Origin: VAZQ01 sp963739385
Lineage (GTDB): Bacteria > Pseudomonadota > Alphaproteobacteria > Rhizobiales > Xanthobacteraceae
NCBI GenBank assembly: GCA_963739385.1
Contig: CAVUAI010000034.1
Location: 75,905-139,904, forward strand
DNA length: 64,000 nt
Direction: 5' to 3'
Part shown: piece by piece, positions 44,982 through 52,755 of the stretch
Numbering within the stretch: the stretch's first letter is position 1
Layout of the letters: the number at the start of each line of letters is the position of its first letter
Program-made: the position numbers and the translations under genes
Notes under the pieces: generated by a model
Databases searched by the model: none
Told to the model about the DNA's origin: nothing
The model's input: the letters and a program-made list of their open reading frames with translations, nothing else

Positions 44982-46009
44982 GCGACACACGAGTCAACGT
45001 GGAGGCGGAATGGCGGGAGAGTCCCGCCGCGGTGCGACGGCAGGGCGACGCGCTGCACGCTCCGCTGGCCGAACTTTTGCGGCGCGTCAGGCGCGTCCCG
45101 CCGGACGTCGTCCTGACATGTGCGCGTGGTAGCTCGGCTCATGCGGCGACGTTCGGGAAACACTTGGTCGAGCGCCATCTCGGCATCCCGGTTAGCGCCT
45201 TCGCGCCCAATGTGGCGACCATCTACAAACAACGGCTCAAGCTGAAGGATCAACTCTTCCTTGCGGTTTCGCAATCGGGAAAGAGCGACGACCTGATCGA
45301 ATCAGCGGTGATGGCCAAGGCTGCCGGCGCGATCACTGCAGCCATCGTCAACGATACCGACAGTCCACTGGCGCGATCGTCTGACATCGTGTTGCCCATG
45401 GCTGCGGGTCAAGAATTCAGCGTGGCAGCGACCAAGAGTTTCGTGACCAGTCTCTCCGCCTGGCTGCATCTCGCCGCCGGATGGGCCGCGCTGGATCCTT
45501 TGCGCGGGGCAATTGAGCGGCTGCCGGATCGCCTGGCGGCGGCCACCGCGCTAGATTGGAGCCCAGCGTCGAACGCGCTGCGCGAAGCCACCAGTCTGGT
45601 GACCCTGGGACGGGGGGCAACGCTAGCGATCGCGCGCGAGGCGGCCTTGAAGCTGAAAGAGACCTCGAACCTTCATGCGGAAGCATTCAGCGGTGCTGAA
45701 TTCCTGCATGGGCCGATCGCTCTCGTCAATTCGTCCTATCCCGTCCTTCTCTTCATGCCGACCGACGAGGCCGAAGCGGGCATGCGCGCGCTTGCCGCGG
45801 ATCTTCGACGCAAGAACGCCAGCGTGTTTGCGACTGATTGCGGCGACCCACAGACCGGCGCCTTGCCCGCGCTCACGCCGGACCATGCCGATACGGACGC
45901 CGTGTGCCTGATCCAGAGCTTCTACGGGTTGGCCATACGCTTGGCCCAGCGTCGTGGCGTCGATGTGGACCTGCCGCGACATCTGCAAAAGATTACGCGC
46001 ACGAGATGA
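44978..46009 (+). CDS. Double-SIS protein (GlmS-like isomerase domain, putative GlcN-6-P deaminase)
   Basis: 343 residues from GTG 44978. Two SIS domains without the GlmS glutaminase domain: TCARGSSAHAATFGKHLVER, LAVSQSGKSDDLIESAVMAK, then ALKLKETSNLHAEAFSGAEFLHGP (sugar-phosphate site) and QKITRTR at the end. Such stand-alone proteins in nagA clusters act as glucosamine-6-phosphate deaminases (NagB-II type), replacing NagB. Overlaps the damaged kinase upstream (GTGA) and nagA downstream (ATGA). Confidence 0.88.
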   Translation: MSDTRVNVEAEWRESPAAVRRQGDALHAPLAELLRRVRRVPPDVVLTCARGSSAHAATFGKHLVERHLGIPVSAFAPNVATIYKQRLKLKDQLFLAVSQSGKSDDLIESAVMAKAAGAITAAIVNDTDSPLARSSDIVLPMAAGQEFSVAATKSFVTSLSAWLHLAAGWAALDPLRGAIERLPDRLAAATALDWSPASNALREATSLVTLGRGATLAIAREAALKLKETSNLHAEAFSGAEFLHGPIALVNSSYPVLLFMPTDEAEAGMRALAADLRRKNASVFATDCGDPQTGALPALTPDHADTDAVCLIQSFYGLAIRLAQRRGVDVDLPRHLQKITRTR

Positions 46010-47154
46010 CCGAGCCGGCGCTGCACGCCATCGCGGCGGACCATGTTTTCGATGGCACGGCGGTCCGCGAGCGCACGGCCGTCGTCATCGACGGCACTCG
46101 CATCGCGCGCCTCGTTCCGACAACGGAACTGCCTGGAGGCATCACCGTTCGTACCTTGCCTGAGGGAGCGTGGCTCGCTCCCGGCTTCATCGACCTGCAG
46201 GTGAATGGCGGCGGCGATGTCCTGTTCAACGATCAGCCTACCGCGCAAGGCGCTCGCGCCATCGCGGCGGCGCATCGAAAATTCGGGACTACTGGCCTGC
46301 TGCCAACGCTCATCACCGACAGCCCGGAAAAGACAGGACTGGCGCTGGAAGCGGTGAATGCCCTGGCCGGCCGCGAGCCCGGCATCCTCGGCCTTCATCT
46401 CGAGGGTCCTTACCTGTCTCCGGAAAAGCGGGGCGTGCACGACCCGCGCCATATCCGCCGGCCACACGCGGATGATCTCGCAATACTCACCGCGCCACGC
46501 CACCGCGTGTTGCTGGTGACGTTGGCGCCCGAAGTCGTGCCGCCCGGGTTCATTACGGAACTCGTGGCGGCGGGAGTGCGCGTGTCGCTGGGCCATTCGA
46601 TGGCATCTTACCGGGAGACGATGGCCGCCATGGCGGAGGGCCTCGTGGGCTTCACGCACCTCTTCAATGCCATGCGGCCGCTGGCCAGCCGCGAGCCGGG
46701 CCCGATCGCCGCCGCACTGCAATCGCCCGATGCCTGCTATGGCCTGATCGTGGATGGAGTGCACGTCCATCCCGCGATGCTCCGCCTGGCGTTGCGGGGC
46801 GCCGGCCGCCCCATTCTGGTGACCGATGCGATGCCGCCGGTCGGTGGAGTTCGAGCGAGCTTCGCTCTCTACGGCCGCGCCATCGAGGTGCAAGACGGCC
46901 GCTGCGTCACCGGCGATGGTACGCTTGCCGGCACGAACCTCGACATGGCGAGCTCCGTCCGCAACTGCGTCCACGTGCTCAACGTGCCGCTGCCGGATGC
47001 ACTGCGATTTGCCTCGGCGCACCCAGCGATGTTCCTCGGTCTCGACCACATGCTCGGCCGGCTCGCCGTCGGATATCGCGCCGACTTGGTGGCGCTAGAT
47101 CCGAAGAACATGACGGTCATCGCGACCTGGGTGGCGGGCTCCGGCGAGGGCTGA
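46006..47154 (+). CDS. nagA: N-acetylglucosamine-6-phosphate deacetylase
   Basis: Removes acetate from GlcNAc-6-P. 382 residues from ATG 46006, overlapping the SIS stop. Amidohydrolase motifs: PGFIDLQVNGGGD (HxN variant at the first metal site), GLHLEGPYLSPEKRGVHD (Glu ligand), VSLGHSMASYRE (His), FTHLFNAMRPL (His) and LVTDAMPPVG (catalytic Asp). Length is usual. Last gene of the plus-strand unit; with MurQ it makes GlcN-6-P from recycled wall sugars. Confidence 0.95.
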   Translation: MTEPALHAIAADHVFDGTAVRERTAVVIDGTRIARLVPTTELPGGITVRTLPEGAWLAPGFIDLQVNGGGDVLFNDQPTAQGARAIAAAHRKFGTTGLLPTLITDSPEKTGLALEAVNALAGREPGILGLHLEGPYLSPEKRGVHDPRHIRRPHADDLAILTAPRHRVLLVTLAPEVVPPGFITELVAAGVRVSLGHSMASYRETMAAMAEGLVGFTHLFNAMRPLASREPGPIAAALQSPDACYGLIVDGVHVHPAMLRLALRGAGRPILVTDAMPPVGGVRASFALYGRAIEVQDGRCVTGDGTLAGTNLDMASSVRNCVHVLNVPLPDALRFASAHPAMFLGLDHMLGRLAVGYRADLVALDPKNMTVIATWVAGSGEG

Positions 47155-47161
47155 CAGTTTG

Positions 47162-47308
47162 CGCAGAAAGCCGCAGTCATTCGTGGCCAAATATGAAGGT
47201 GGCGAGCGCCGTATCGATGTCGTCGAATTTCTGGCGATTACTCGCGCAATCGGCGTCGATCCCGCCACAATCGTGCGGGCGTTGACGGAGAAAACGGGCT
47301 TGATCTAG
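47162..47308 (+). pseudogene. C-terminal remnant of an XRE-family regulator
   Basis: Forty-eight codons read RRKPQSFVAKYEGGERRIDV then VEFLAITRAIGVDPATIVRA and a TAG. KPQSFVAKYExGERRIDVVEFLxIARAxGxDP is the second half of the Cro/C1-type HTH in short rhizobial regulators. The first helix and start codon are missing; the nagA stop lies only 7 bp away. A leftover fragment. Confidence 0.65.
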
Positions 47309-47431
47309 CCGTTCCCCGCTGCATCCCTAGATGATCCAGATGGGGTGCCAAGAGAGCCATAAAAATGCTCAGCTTTCACTCGACTTCCCGCGCATTGCGA
47401 GCATGTGGGTGGCGCACAGGAGGGCGGCGTC

Positions 47432-47551
47432 ATGGACGCTAACACCATCGAAATCACCCTCAAGGTCTATCTCAAGGAGATGCGGGAGATCGCCGAGCCG
47501 GGACTCGGGTTGACGACTTCGACGCCCTTGCGTCGCATGGGGTCGCTGTAA
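47432..47551 (+). CDS. Possible 39-residue peptide
   Basis: ATG 47432 is preceded by AGGAGG (47419-47424) at good spacing and opens MDANTIEITLKVYLKEMREI, then ends GLTTSTPLRRMGSL. No family recognised and the tail looks random, so it may be a broken start of a longer gene. The rest of 47309-47596 shows nothing further. Confidence 0.3.
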   Translation: MDANTIEITLKVYLKEMREIAEPGLGLTTSTPLRRMGSL

Positions 47552-47596
47552 CCGCGGAACGGTTCGGTCAGAGCGACCACTTTTGAGAGCGCGTAC

Positions 47597-49069
47597 TTAG
47601 CGTTTAGCTGAAATTGCGGCGGCGTTGAGCGCACGCACCAGTGCGCGGGTGTTCTGCTCCAAAACGTCACGGTTGATATTCTCGATCGTGTCACAGGCCC
47701 GATGATAGCACGGATCGTAAGGGCGACCAGCCGAACCGCCGAACAAGCTGGCCTGGATCTCCGACTTCGGCCCGCCCGCGCCCGTGTAAAGACCCATGGT
47801 CGCAATGCCCTTCTGGGAGAATGAGGCACCGTCAGAGCCAAAACGACCTTCGGCACGCTCCTCGACACTCAAGTCGTGTTCGCGAAAATCAGCGAGGAGC
47901 TCGCGTCGCACGACGGCAGCCAATCCATCACCGGTCACAGCGGAACCCTGAAGAAAGCGCGCAAAGTTGGGCGAGCCGACCATATCGAGGTTGATATACA
48001 ACGCGATGTGCCGACGCGCCTCCTCGGACAGGGATGCCACATGGTGGCGGGAGCCGATGAGGCCGCGCTCCTCTGCGCCCCAGAATGCGAAGCGCACGCC
48101 ACCGCGGGCTTCGGTCGGTCCCTGGGCCAATCGCAACGCCGCTTCGAGCACTGCAGCCGAGCCGCTACCATTGTCGTTAATACCAGGCCCCTCCGGCACA
48201 CTGTCAAGGTGCGCACCAACGATGATCAAGGAGCTATCGCTATTAAAAGCAGTGTTGGCCAGCACGTTTCGACTCAGCCGCCTGCCGGTCACGGCGTTCA
48301 CGTCGAGACGTACAGTGGCGGCGGCGCGAGCTGCGATGTCGAGGGACCGGCCGAGTTCGTATGAGACGCCGACTACTGGAATGGAAGCAAGGTCCCTTAG
48401 CTGACCCGAAAAAGCGTCTGTCCGTCCGTCAGTGCCCTCATTCATAATGACGACACCGGCTGCGCCAGCGGCCCAAGCGTTGTCGACTTTGGTTTGGAAT
48501 GTGCAAGTCCCGCGACGGATCAGCGCCACAAAGCCGCGTTCGAATTCATCGAAGTCGGTGGTTTTGCAGCCGCTGGCAGAAGCGAGTGGCGGTCCCTCGG
48601 CGAGCCCCAAATTCACCGCACGCAGCCGCGCTGTCACATTGCTCGAACCTGAGTTGGTCAAGGTACGAAAGGCGGCGGCAGGCGCTGGCTCCTGCCGCCC
48701 GTCAGGGAAGCTCACAAGCAGGACCGGCGCCATTCGCTCCTCGAAGAAGGGGAACTCGAATTCCTCAAAGTGAACGAGATAGCCTGCCTCCCTCAACCTA
48801 TCCGCCACATACTCCGCGGAACGATCGTATCCGGGGGTGCCGGCGGCTCGGTTGCCACCACTCGTAGAGGCGATGTCCTGCAACACTCGCAGGTGCCGGA
48901 AGGCGCCCTCGCTCGCCGCCGCGTCGAGCAAGTGGGCAGCACCGTCACCGACGATGTTTTCCGCCCTGCCCACGCGGCTTGGTTGGACTGCAGCAGCAAG
49001 GAGCGAGGCGGCGAGGCCAATACTCCAGCTTGCCCGAAAGGTCTTTGACAACAGCTGCATCGCATCCAT
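47597..49069 (-). CDS. Secreted M28-family zinc peptidase with PA domain
   Basis: 490 residues from ATG 49069 (MDAMQLLSKTF) with a signal peptide (SIGLAASLLAAAVQPSRVGRA). An inserted PA domain (VALIRRGTCTFQTKVDNAWAAGAAGVVIMN) precedes the catalytic domain. Zinc ligands and catalytic acids: VGAHLDSV, INDNGSGSA, FWGAEERGL, INLDMVGS and the late YHRACDT. Probably an aminopeptidase like those of Streptomyces or Aeromonas. No linked genes. Confidence 0.9.
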   Translation of the reverse strand: MDAMQLLSKTFRASWSIGLAASLLAAAVQPSRVGRAENIVGDGAAHLLDAAASEGAFRHLRVLQDIASTSGGNRAAGTPGYDRSAEYVADRLREAGYLVHFEEFEFPFFEERMAPVLLVSFPDGRQEPAPAAAFRTLTNSGSSNVTARLRAVNLGLAEGPPLASASGCKTTDFDEFERGFVALIRRGTCTFQTKVDNAWAAGAAGVVIMNEGTDGRTDAFSGQLRDLASIPVVGVSYELGRSLDIAARAAATVRLDVNAVTGRRLSRNVLANTAFNSDSSLIIVGAHLDSVPEGPGINDNGSGSAAVLEAALRLAQGPTEARGGVRFAFWGAEERGLIGSRHHVASLSEEARRHIALYINLDMVGSPNFARFLQGSAVTGDGLAAVVRRELLADFREHDLSVEERAEGRFGSDGASFSQKGIATMGLYTGAGGPKSEIQASLFGGSAGRPYDPCYHRACDTIENINRDVLEQNTRALVRALNAAAISAKR

Positions 49070-49494
49070 AACTAGGTTCGGTTCACGGTTTTTGACAGAA
49101 GAATCGAGTTTCCACACCAACCACGTAGAGAGCATCCGCGCGACCTTTCCGTTTTGAGCGGAACTTCATCCTTTTGCCGGTGGAGACCCATCAGGGATCG
49201 CGCCGATCGGGCCTACCACTATGTGCGACGCAAAGAGTGGCAGCAGATCGTGCGCCGGAGTCCCAGCAGGTGGGGCACGATCTGCCTTCTCCGCAAGGCA
49301 AAACAGCAGTGAAGCCAGCAGGGCACAATTCCTGATGCAGAGGTTCGAGTCCTGCCGCCCAGCCAGCCAGTCCGGTCTCCACCCGGCAAAAGGTGAAGTC
49401 CGCCCGAAACCGCGCCGACCCCTACATTCGATTGCTCCTGGGCCTCAGTCTAAGAAATATGATACACTTGCCGGGTAATGGAGAGCAGCGAGGC
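49070..49494. other. Non-coding stretch with a hairpin and a tRNA-like scrap
   Basis: Contains a perfect 11-bp inverted repeat GCAGATCGTGC / GCACGATCTGC (49243-49285, 21-nt loop) and a T-arm-like GGTTCGAGTCC (49342-49352) followed by CCAGCCAGCCA. The T-stem has two extra bases and no acceptor or anticodon arm can be built, so no functional tRNA is called. Confidence 0.35.
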
Positions 49495-49644
49495 ATGGGC
49501 GCCATGCTGCATTGGATTCTGCCCCGGCTCGCCGCCTACGTCGCTGTCGTGGTCGCAGCCGGGCTTTTGTTTCTGGCAGGGGCGTCGGTGTATGCCTTGA
49601 TGTGGCCGAAGCCGGTGGTGCCATTCGGGCAAATGGGTCCTTAG
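49495..49644 (+). CDS. Small single-pass membrane protein
   Basis: 49 residues from ATG 49495: MGAMLHWILPRLAAYVAVVV then AAGLLFLAGASVYALMWPKP. One strong hydrophobic helix (about residues 13-36) and a short polar tail. A weak GAG-type ribosome site precedes it. The nearby hairpins at 49741-49822 would end its transcript. No named family. Confidence 0.4.
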   Translation: MGAMLHWILPRLAAYVAVVVAAGLLFLAGASVYALMWPKPVVPFGQMGP

Positions 49645-49742
49645 CGGCGGGTCGCGGACTCACGCATGCAGAAGCTGCTCGCCGTAGCGCTGCAGCAACT
49701 CGTCGCCGATTGCTGCTCGGGTTTCTCATGCAGTCGCGACCG

Positions 49743-49822
49743 GCCCCAAGGTGGGGTTTCTTTCGTTTGTGCTACTCCCCGACCCGCGGCCTAAGGGCGC
49801 CGGAAGGCGCCTTTTCTTGTTT
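49743..49822 (+). terminator. Two plus-strand terminator-like hairpins
   Basis: First, CCCCAAGGTGGGG followed by TTTCTTTCG (about 49745-49765). Second, AAGGGCGCC-GGAA-GGCGCCTT followed by TTCTTGTTT (about 49793-49822). The second is a good Rho-independent terminator on the plus strand. It ends at the stop of the convergent CrtI-like gene. Confidence 0.6.
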
Positions 49823-51447
49823 CACGCCGCCGCTGGAACGGCGCCGAGCGCCCCGGCCGCGTCCCAGGCCTTCCACCACGGCTCCAAGCCGAGATCGCGC
49901 GCGATGACGCCGGCGCTGATGTAGCCGCCGCCGCCCGAGATCGCGCCTCCCGGATGCGTGGCCGAGCCCGACATGTAGAGCCGCTCGATCGGCGTGCGGT
50001 AGCCGAAGTGGTTGTACATCACCTGCTCGGCGCTGAACGCGCCCATGAAAATGTCGCCTCCCCGCATTTGCGGGAAGGTCTGCGTGTACTCGCGCGCGGT
50101 ATAGACATGCTGCGCGATGATGTTCTTGCGCGTCATGTTGGGCGCGTAGCGCGCCCATTTCTCGATGATCCGCTCGGCGAACTCCTGTTTGAACGTCTCG
50201 TAGTCGCGCGAACCGATGTCGGGATTGAGCGGCATAACATGCCAGGCGTAAGTCGTGTGCTTGCCCGGCGGCGCCTGCGTCGGGTCGAGCACGCTGAGCG
50301 CGCCTGAGCCGAACTGAACGATCTGCGGCACGCGATCGGCCATGACGTCTTTATGTGCCGCGAGCAGCTCGTCCATGGTCTCCGCACCGAGGCTCCATTT
50401 CAGCGTGCGGTGGATGTTCGGATCGAATTTCTCCGAGTGGAAGCGCACCGGCTCGTGCAGCGCCAGATGCAGGCCGAAGATCGTCCACTTGGTGTACTCA
50501 AATTCGTCGAGCTTCTTCAGGAACGTGGCCGGAAGCTGCGCGCGCCCGATGTAGTCCTCGAAGGTCTGATGCACGTTCAACGTGCTGGCGACGAACTGCC
50601 GGGCGCGCACGGTGCGTCCGTCCTTGAGAGCTATTCCGGTCGCCTTGCCGCCCTCGATCACGATGCGGTCGAGCTCGACCTGGGGTGCGAACCGCCCGCC
50701 GGCCCCGATGAATGTCTCCATTAGGCCGCGCGCTAGGTTGGCCGAGCCGCCCTTACAGAGCTGGTAGCCGCTTTGCAGATCGAAGGCGCGGATTACCGAG
50801 CCCATGGGGCTCGTCTTGGACACGGTGTCCACGAGCCAGGTCCCGAAAAGCGAGATCTTGAACAGGAACAGAAGCTGCACGTGCTCGTTCTCGAACAGCT
50901 CCTGCACAACGTCGAACGGCTGGCGCTTCGTCGCCGCGAGAAAATCGCGGCCGATGTCGCTGCGCGACAACAGCGCCTCGCGCTTGGCCCGTGGCAGCGG
51001 CTCGGAGAAACGCTCCGGCAGGAAAATGCGGGCCGTGATCTCCTCGGCCTTTCGGTTCCAATCCCGGAAGGTCGCGGCGTCCCTCTTGGAGAAGCGCGCG
51101 ACGTTGGCGAGTGTCTCCTCGAGATCGCGCCCGAACACGAGTGCGGAGCCGTCGAGGTGCGGCTGGCCGAACTCGTAGCGCGGCGTAATGTAGGTGACTC
51201 GGTCGGCGAGGCCCAAATCCTTGAACCAGGGTGTCTCGCTGATATGGAAATGATTGATCGAATGCAGGTTGTGATAGAAGCCGGGTGCGGTCACTTCCTC
51301 GGTCACGAGTGCGCCGCCGTATTGCAGACGCCGGTCAACTAGCAGGATGTCGAGGCCGCAGCGCGCGAGATAGGAGCCGAGCACCAGGCCGTGGTGGCCG
51401 GCCCCGATGATGATCCCGTCGTAGCTTCGTTCCAGCGCCGCAGGCAT
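49822..51447 (-). CDS. CrtI-like FAD-dependent oxidoreductase (phytoene desaturase family)
   Basis: 541 residues. N-terminal dinucleotide motif IIIGAGHHGLVLGSYLARCG, CrtI-like GGALVTEEVTAPGF, central KGGSANLARGLMETFIGAGG, and C-terminal FAD site LYMSGSATHPGGAISGGGGY. This subgroup (NAD(P)/FAD oxidoreductases resembling RetSat/PYROXD2) is separate from true carotenoid desaturases; no crtB or crtE lies nearby, so carotenoid synthesis is not implied. Substrate unknown. Confidence 0.87.
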   Translation of the reverse strand: MPAALERSYDGIIIGAGHHGLVLGSYLARCGLDILLVDRRLQYGGALVTEEVTAPGFYHNLHSINHFHISETPWFKDLGLADRVTYITPRYEFGQPHLDGSALVFGRDLEETLANVARFSKRDAATFRDWNRKAEEITARIFLPERFSEPLPRAKREALLSRSDIGRDFLAATKRQPFDVVQELFENEHVQLLFLFKISLFGTWLVDTVSKTSPMGSVIRAFDLQSGYQLCKGGSANLARGLMETFIGAGGRFAPQVELDRIVIEGGKATGIALKDGRTVRARQFVASTLNVHQTFEDYIGRAQLPATFLKKLDEFEYTKWTIFGLHLALHEPVRFHSEKFDPNIHRTLKWSLGAETMDELLAAHKDVMADRVPQIVQFGSGALSVLDPTQAPPGKHTTYAWHVMPLNPDIGSRDYETFKQEFAERIIEKWARYAPNMTRKNIIAQHVYTAREYTQTFPQMRGGDIFMGAFSAEQVMYNHFGYRTPIERLYMSGSATHPGGAISGGGGYISAGVIARDLGLEPWWKAWDAAGALGAVPAAA

Positions 51448-51823
51448 GTTCGAACTCTCACTTGAGTTAAGATCAAAGGGGACGGGCTCGGACTCAGCTA
51501 GAGATCGCGTCGCGACGCGCCAGCTCGTTCATAGTCGGCTCCTGCCGCTACCAAGCCGCAGTGGCCTTAACTTTGCTCCCCCTCCGCCCGGGCGTGACGG
51601 ACGGCTCCGGCCCATTGTCGAACGTCACCGTCACATCGAACATGCGCACGCCTCCGTGGCTGCTCCTGCACATAAAGTCTGAAATATTTTAGCGCCGAAA
51701 AGGCTCCCGTTCCGTGGCCTCGGGCGCCGTTCGAGCCTTCGCCGCGGCGCTATGGACTGTAGGTCCTCGCGCGGATGAGCTATGCTTGGCACAAAACTAC
51801 TGAGGCGCTCCCGGGAGGAACGC
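51448..51823. other. Intergenic stretch, no gene seen
   Basis: 376 bp between the CrtI-like gene and the 34-residue ORF. Only short frames without family resemblance. It must hold the promoter of the CrtI-like gene and perhaps that of the small ORF. Confidence 0.4.
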
Positions 51824-51928
51824 ATGATCAACGGGATCATGGTGCTGGTGCTGGCGATCGTGGTGCTGGCGATAGTCTGGGCGATTGTGATCTACGGCTC
51901 GACCTATTTCGGCCCACGGACGCATTAG
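51824..51928 (+). CDS. Small 34-residue membrane peptide
   Basis: ATG 51824 has a near-ideal GGAGG (51814-51818) about 5 nt upstream. Sequence MINGIMVLVLAIVVLAIVWA then IVIYGSTYFGPRTH: one hydrophobic helix from residue 4 to about 25 and a short basic/polar C-terminus. The strong ribosome site argues for a real gene. No named family; toxin-like or complex-associated peptides have this form. Confidence 0.55.
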   Translation: MINGIMVLVLAIVVLAIVWAIVIYGSTYFGPRTH

Positions 51929-52032
51929 GTCGGCGGCGACGCGGGCTGCGGCCAGTCTAGCATGCCCAGGTCATCGCGCCGTCAGAGGTTACGCAGTGTC
52001 TTAGTCAACGTCTTCACCTGGCGTATTTCCTT

Positions 52033-52419
52033 GATCGTCAGAGTTGATGCACGGGATGCACTTGATGCATGCATCGACGGAACCGGAAGCCCACTCCCTA
52101 TAAGTACCTCTGCGATCTAGAAATTTCTCGTGATGCACTTGATGCACTTGATGCACGGTGATGCACGGTGATGCACGGTGTGCACCGTGATGCACGACTT
52201 ACAGTCACGTTCCATCGGAAGCGCCTCCCTCTCGGTCAGTGCGCGATAGCGGGACGCCACTCGGTGCCTGGACTCCGCAATCTCGACGGGCCTGCCCTAC
52301 ATGGGCAGTTACATGGGCTCATAACGGGGGATTACAGAAGTTCTTGGAATATCAGTAGCAGTTGGCGGAGGCATCGTCCGCCAGCATCGTTCGGCGAATT
52401 TGGATTACGGTTGCGAGCC
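52033..52419. repeat. Dispersed repeat, copy C, longest iteron array
   Basis: About 387 bp matching copy B with small indels (an extra 14-bp GTGCGCGATAGCGG near 52241). The iteron-like array covers 52130-52195 with about seven units of GTGATGCAC/TTGATGCAC, two more than copy B. The palindrome region reads TTGATGCATGCATCGA (one mismatch). No coding capacity. Confidence 0.8.
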
Positions 52420-52497
52420 GCCGGTGAGATAGCTGGCTCGAGCGGATCTATCGTCGGTGAGTTGCGGATTCCCCTGCCCTGCAACCGAAAACGCCTT

Positions 52498-52534
52498 CTT
52501 TGATTTCCGATTGATTAAAATCAAAAAATCAAAG
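52498..52534. other. AT-rich nested inverted repeat beside repeat C
   Basis: CTTTGATTT (52498-52506) and AAATCAAAG (52526-52534) form a 9-bp inverted repeat. TTGATT-AA-AATCAA (52511-52524) lies within it. This AT-rich patch in GC-rich DNA is 80 bp from the iteron-like repeat. Another hairpin, CGAGCCG-CGCGAA-CGGCTCG, lies at 52711-52730 just after the RTX stop and may end that transcript. The rest of 52420-52755 shows nothing. Confidence 0.4.
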
Positions 52535-52755
52535 GCGGTTCGAGCGTCATCATGCGTACACCGGCCCGCCAGCCCCACGTGCAGGCGGCGGTATAAGGAA
52601 GGCCGTCGGGAGTTTAAGGAAGGCCCATCGGCAGCCGCTGTGCGGGGGCCACCCGTTGCGCCCCCTAGGCGGAGACCTGCTTGTGTCCATGGCCGAGGCA
52701 CCACACGGGGCGAGCCGCGCGAACGGCTCGGGGCTCCTCGCGCTCCATTCATTTC

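Noticed and set aside
49322..49371. Possible tRNA from GGTTCGAGTCC and CCAGCCA
   Set aside because: T-stem has extra bases and no acceptor, D or anticodon arms can be formed.
49822..51447. Carotenoid phytoene desaturase crtI
   Set aside because: Sequence fits the wider CrtI-like oxidoreductase group, and no crtB, crtE or other carotenoid gene is near.
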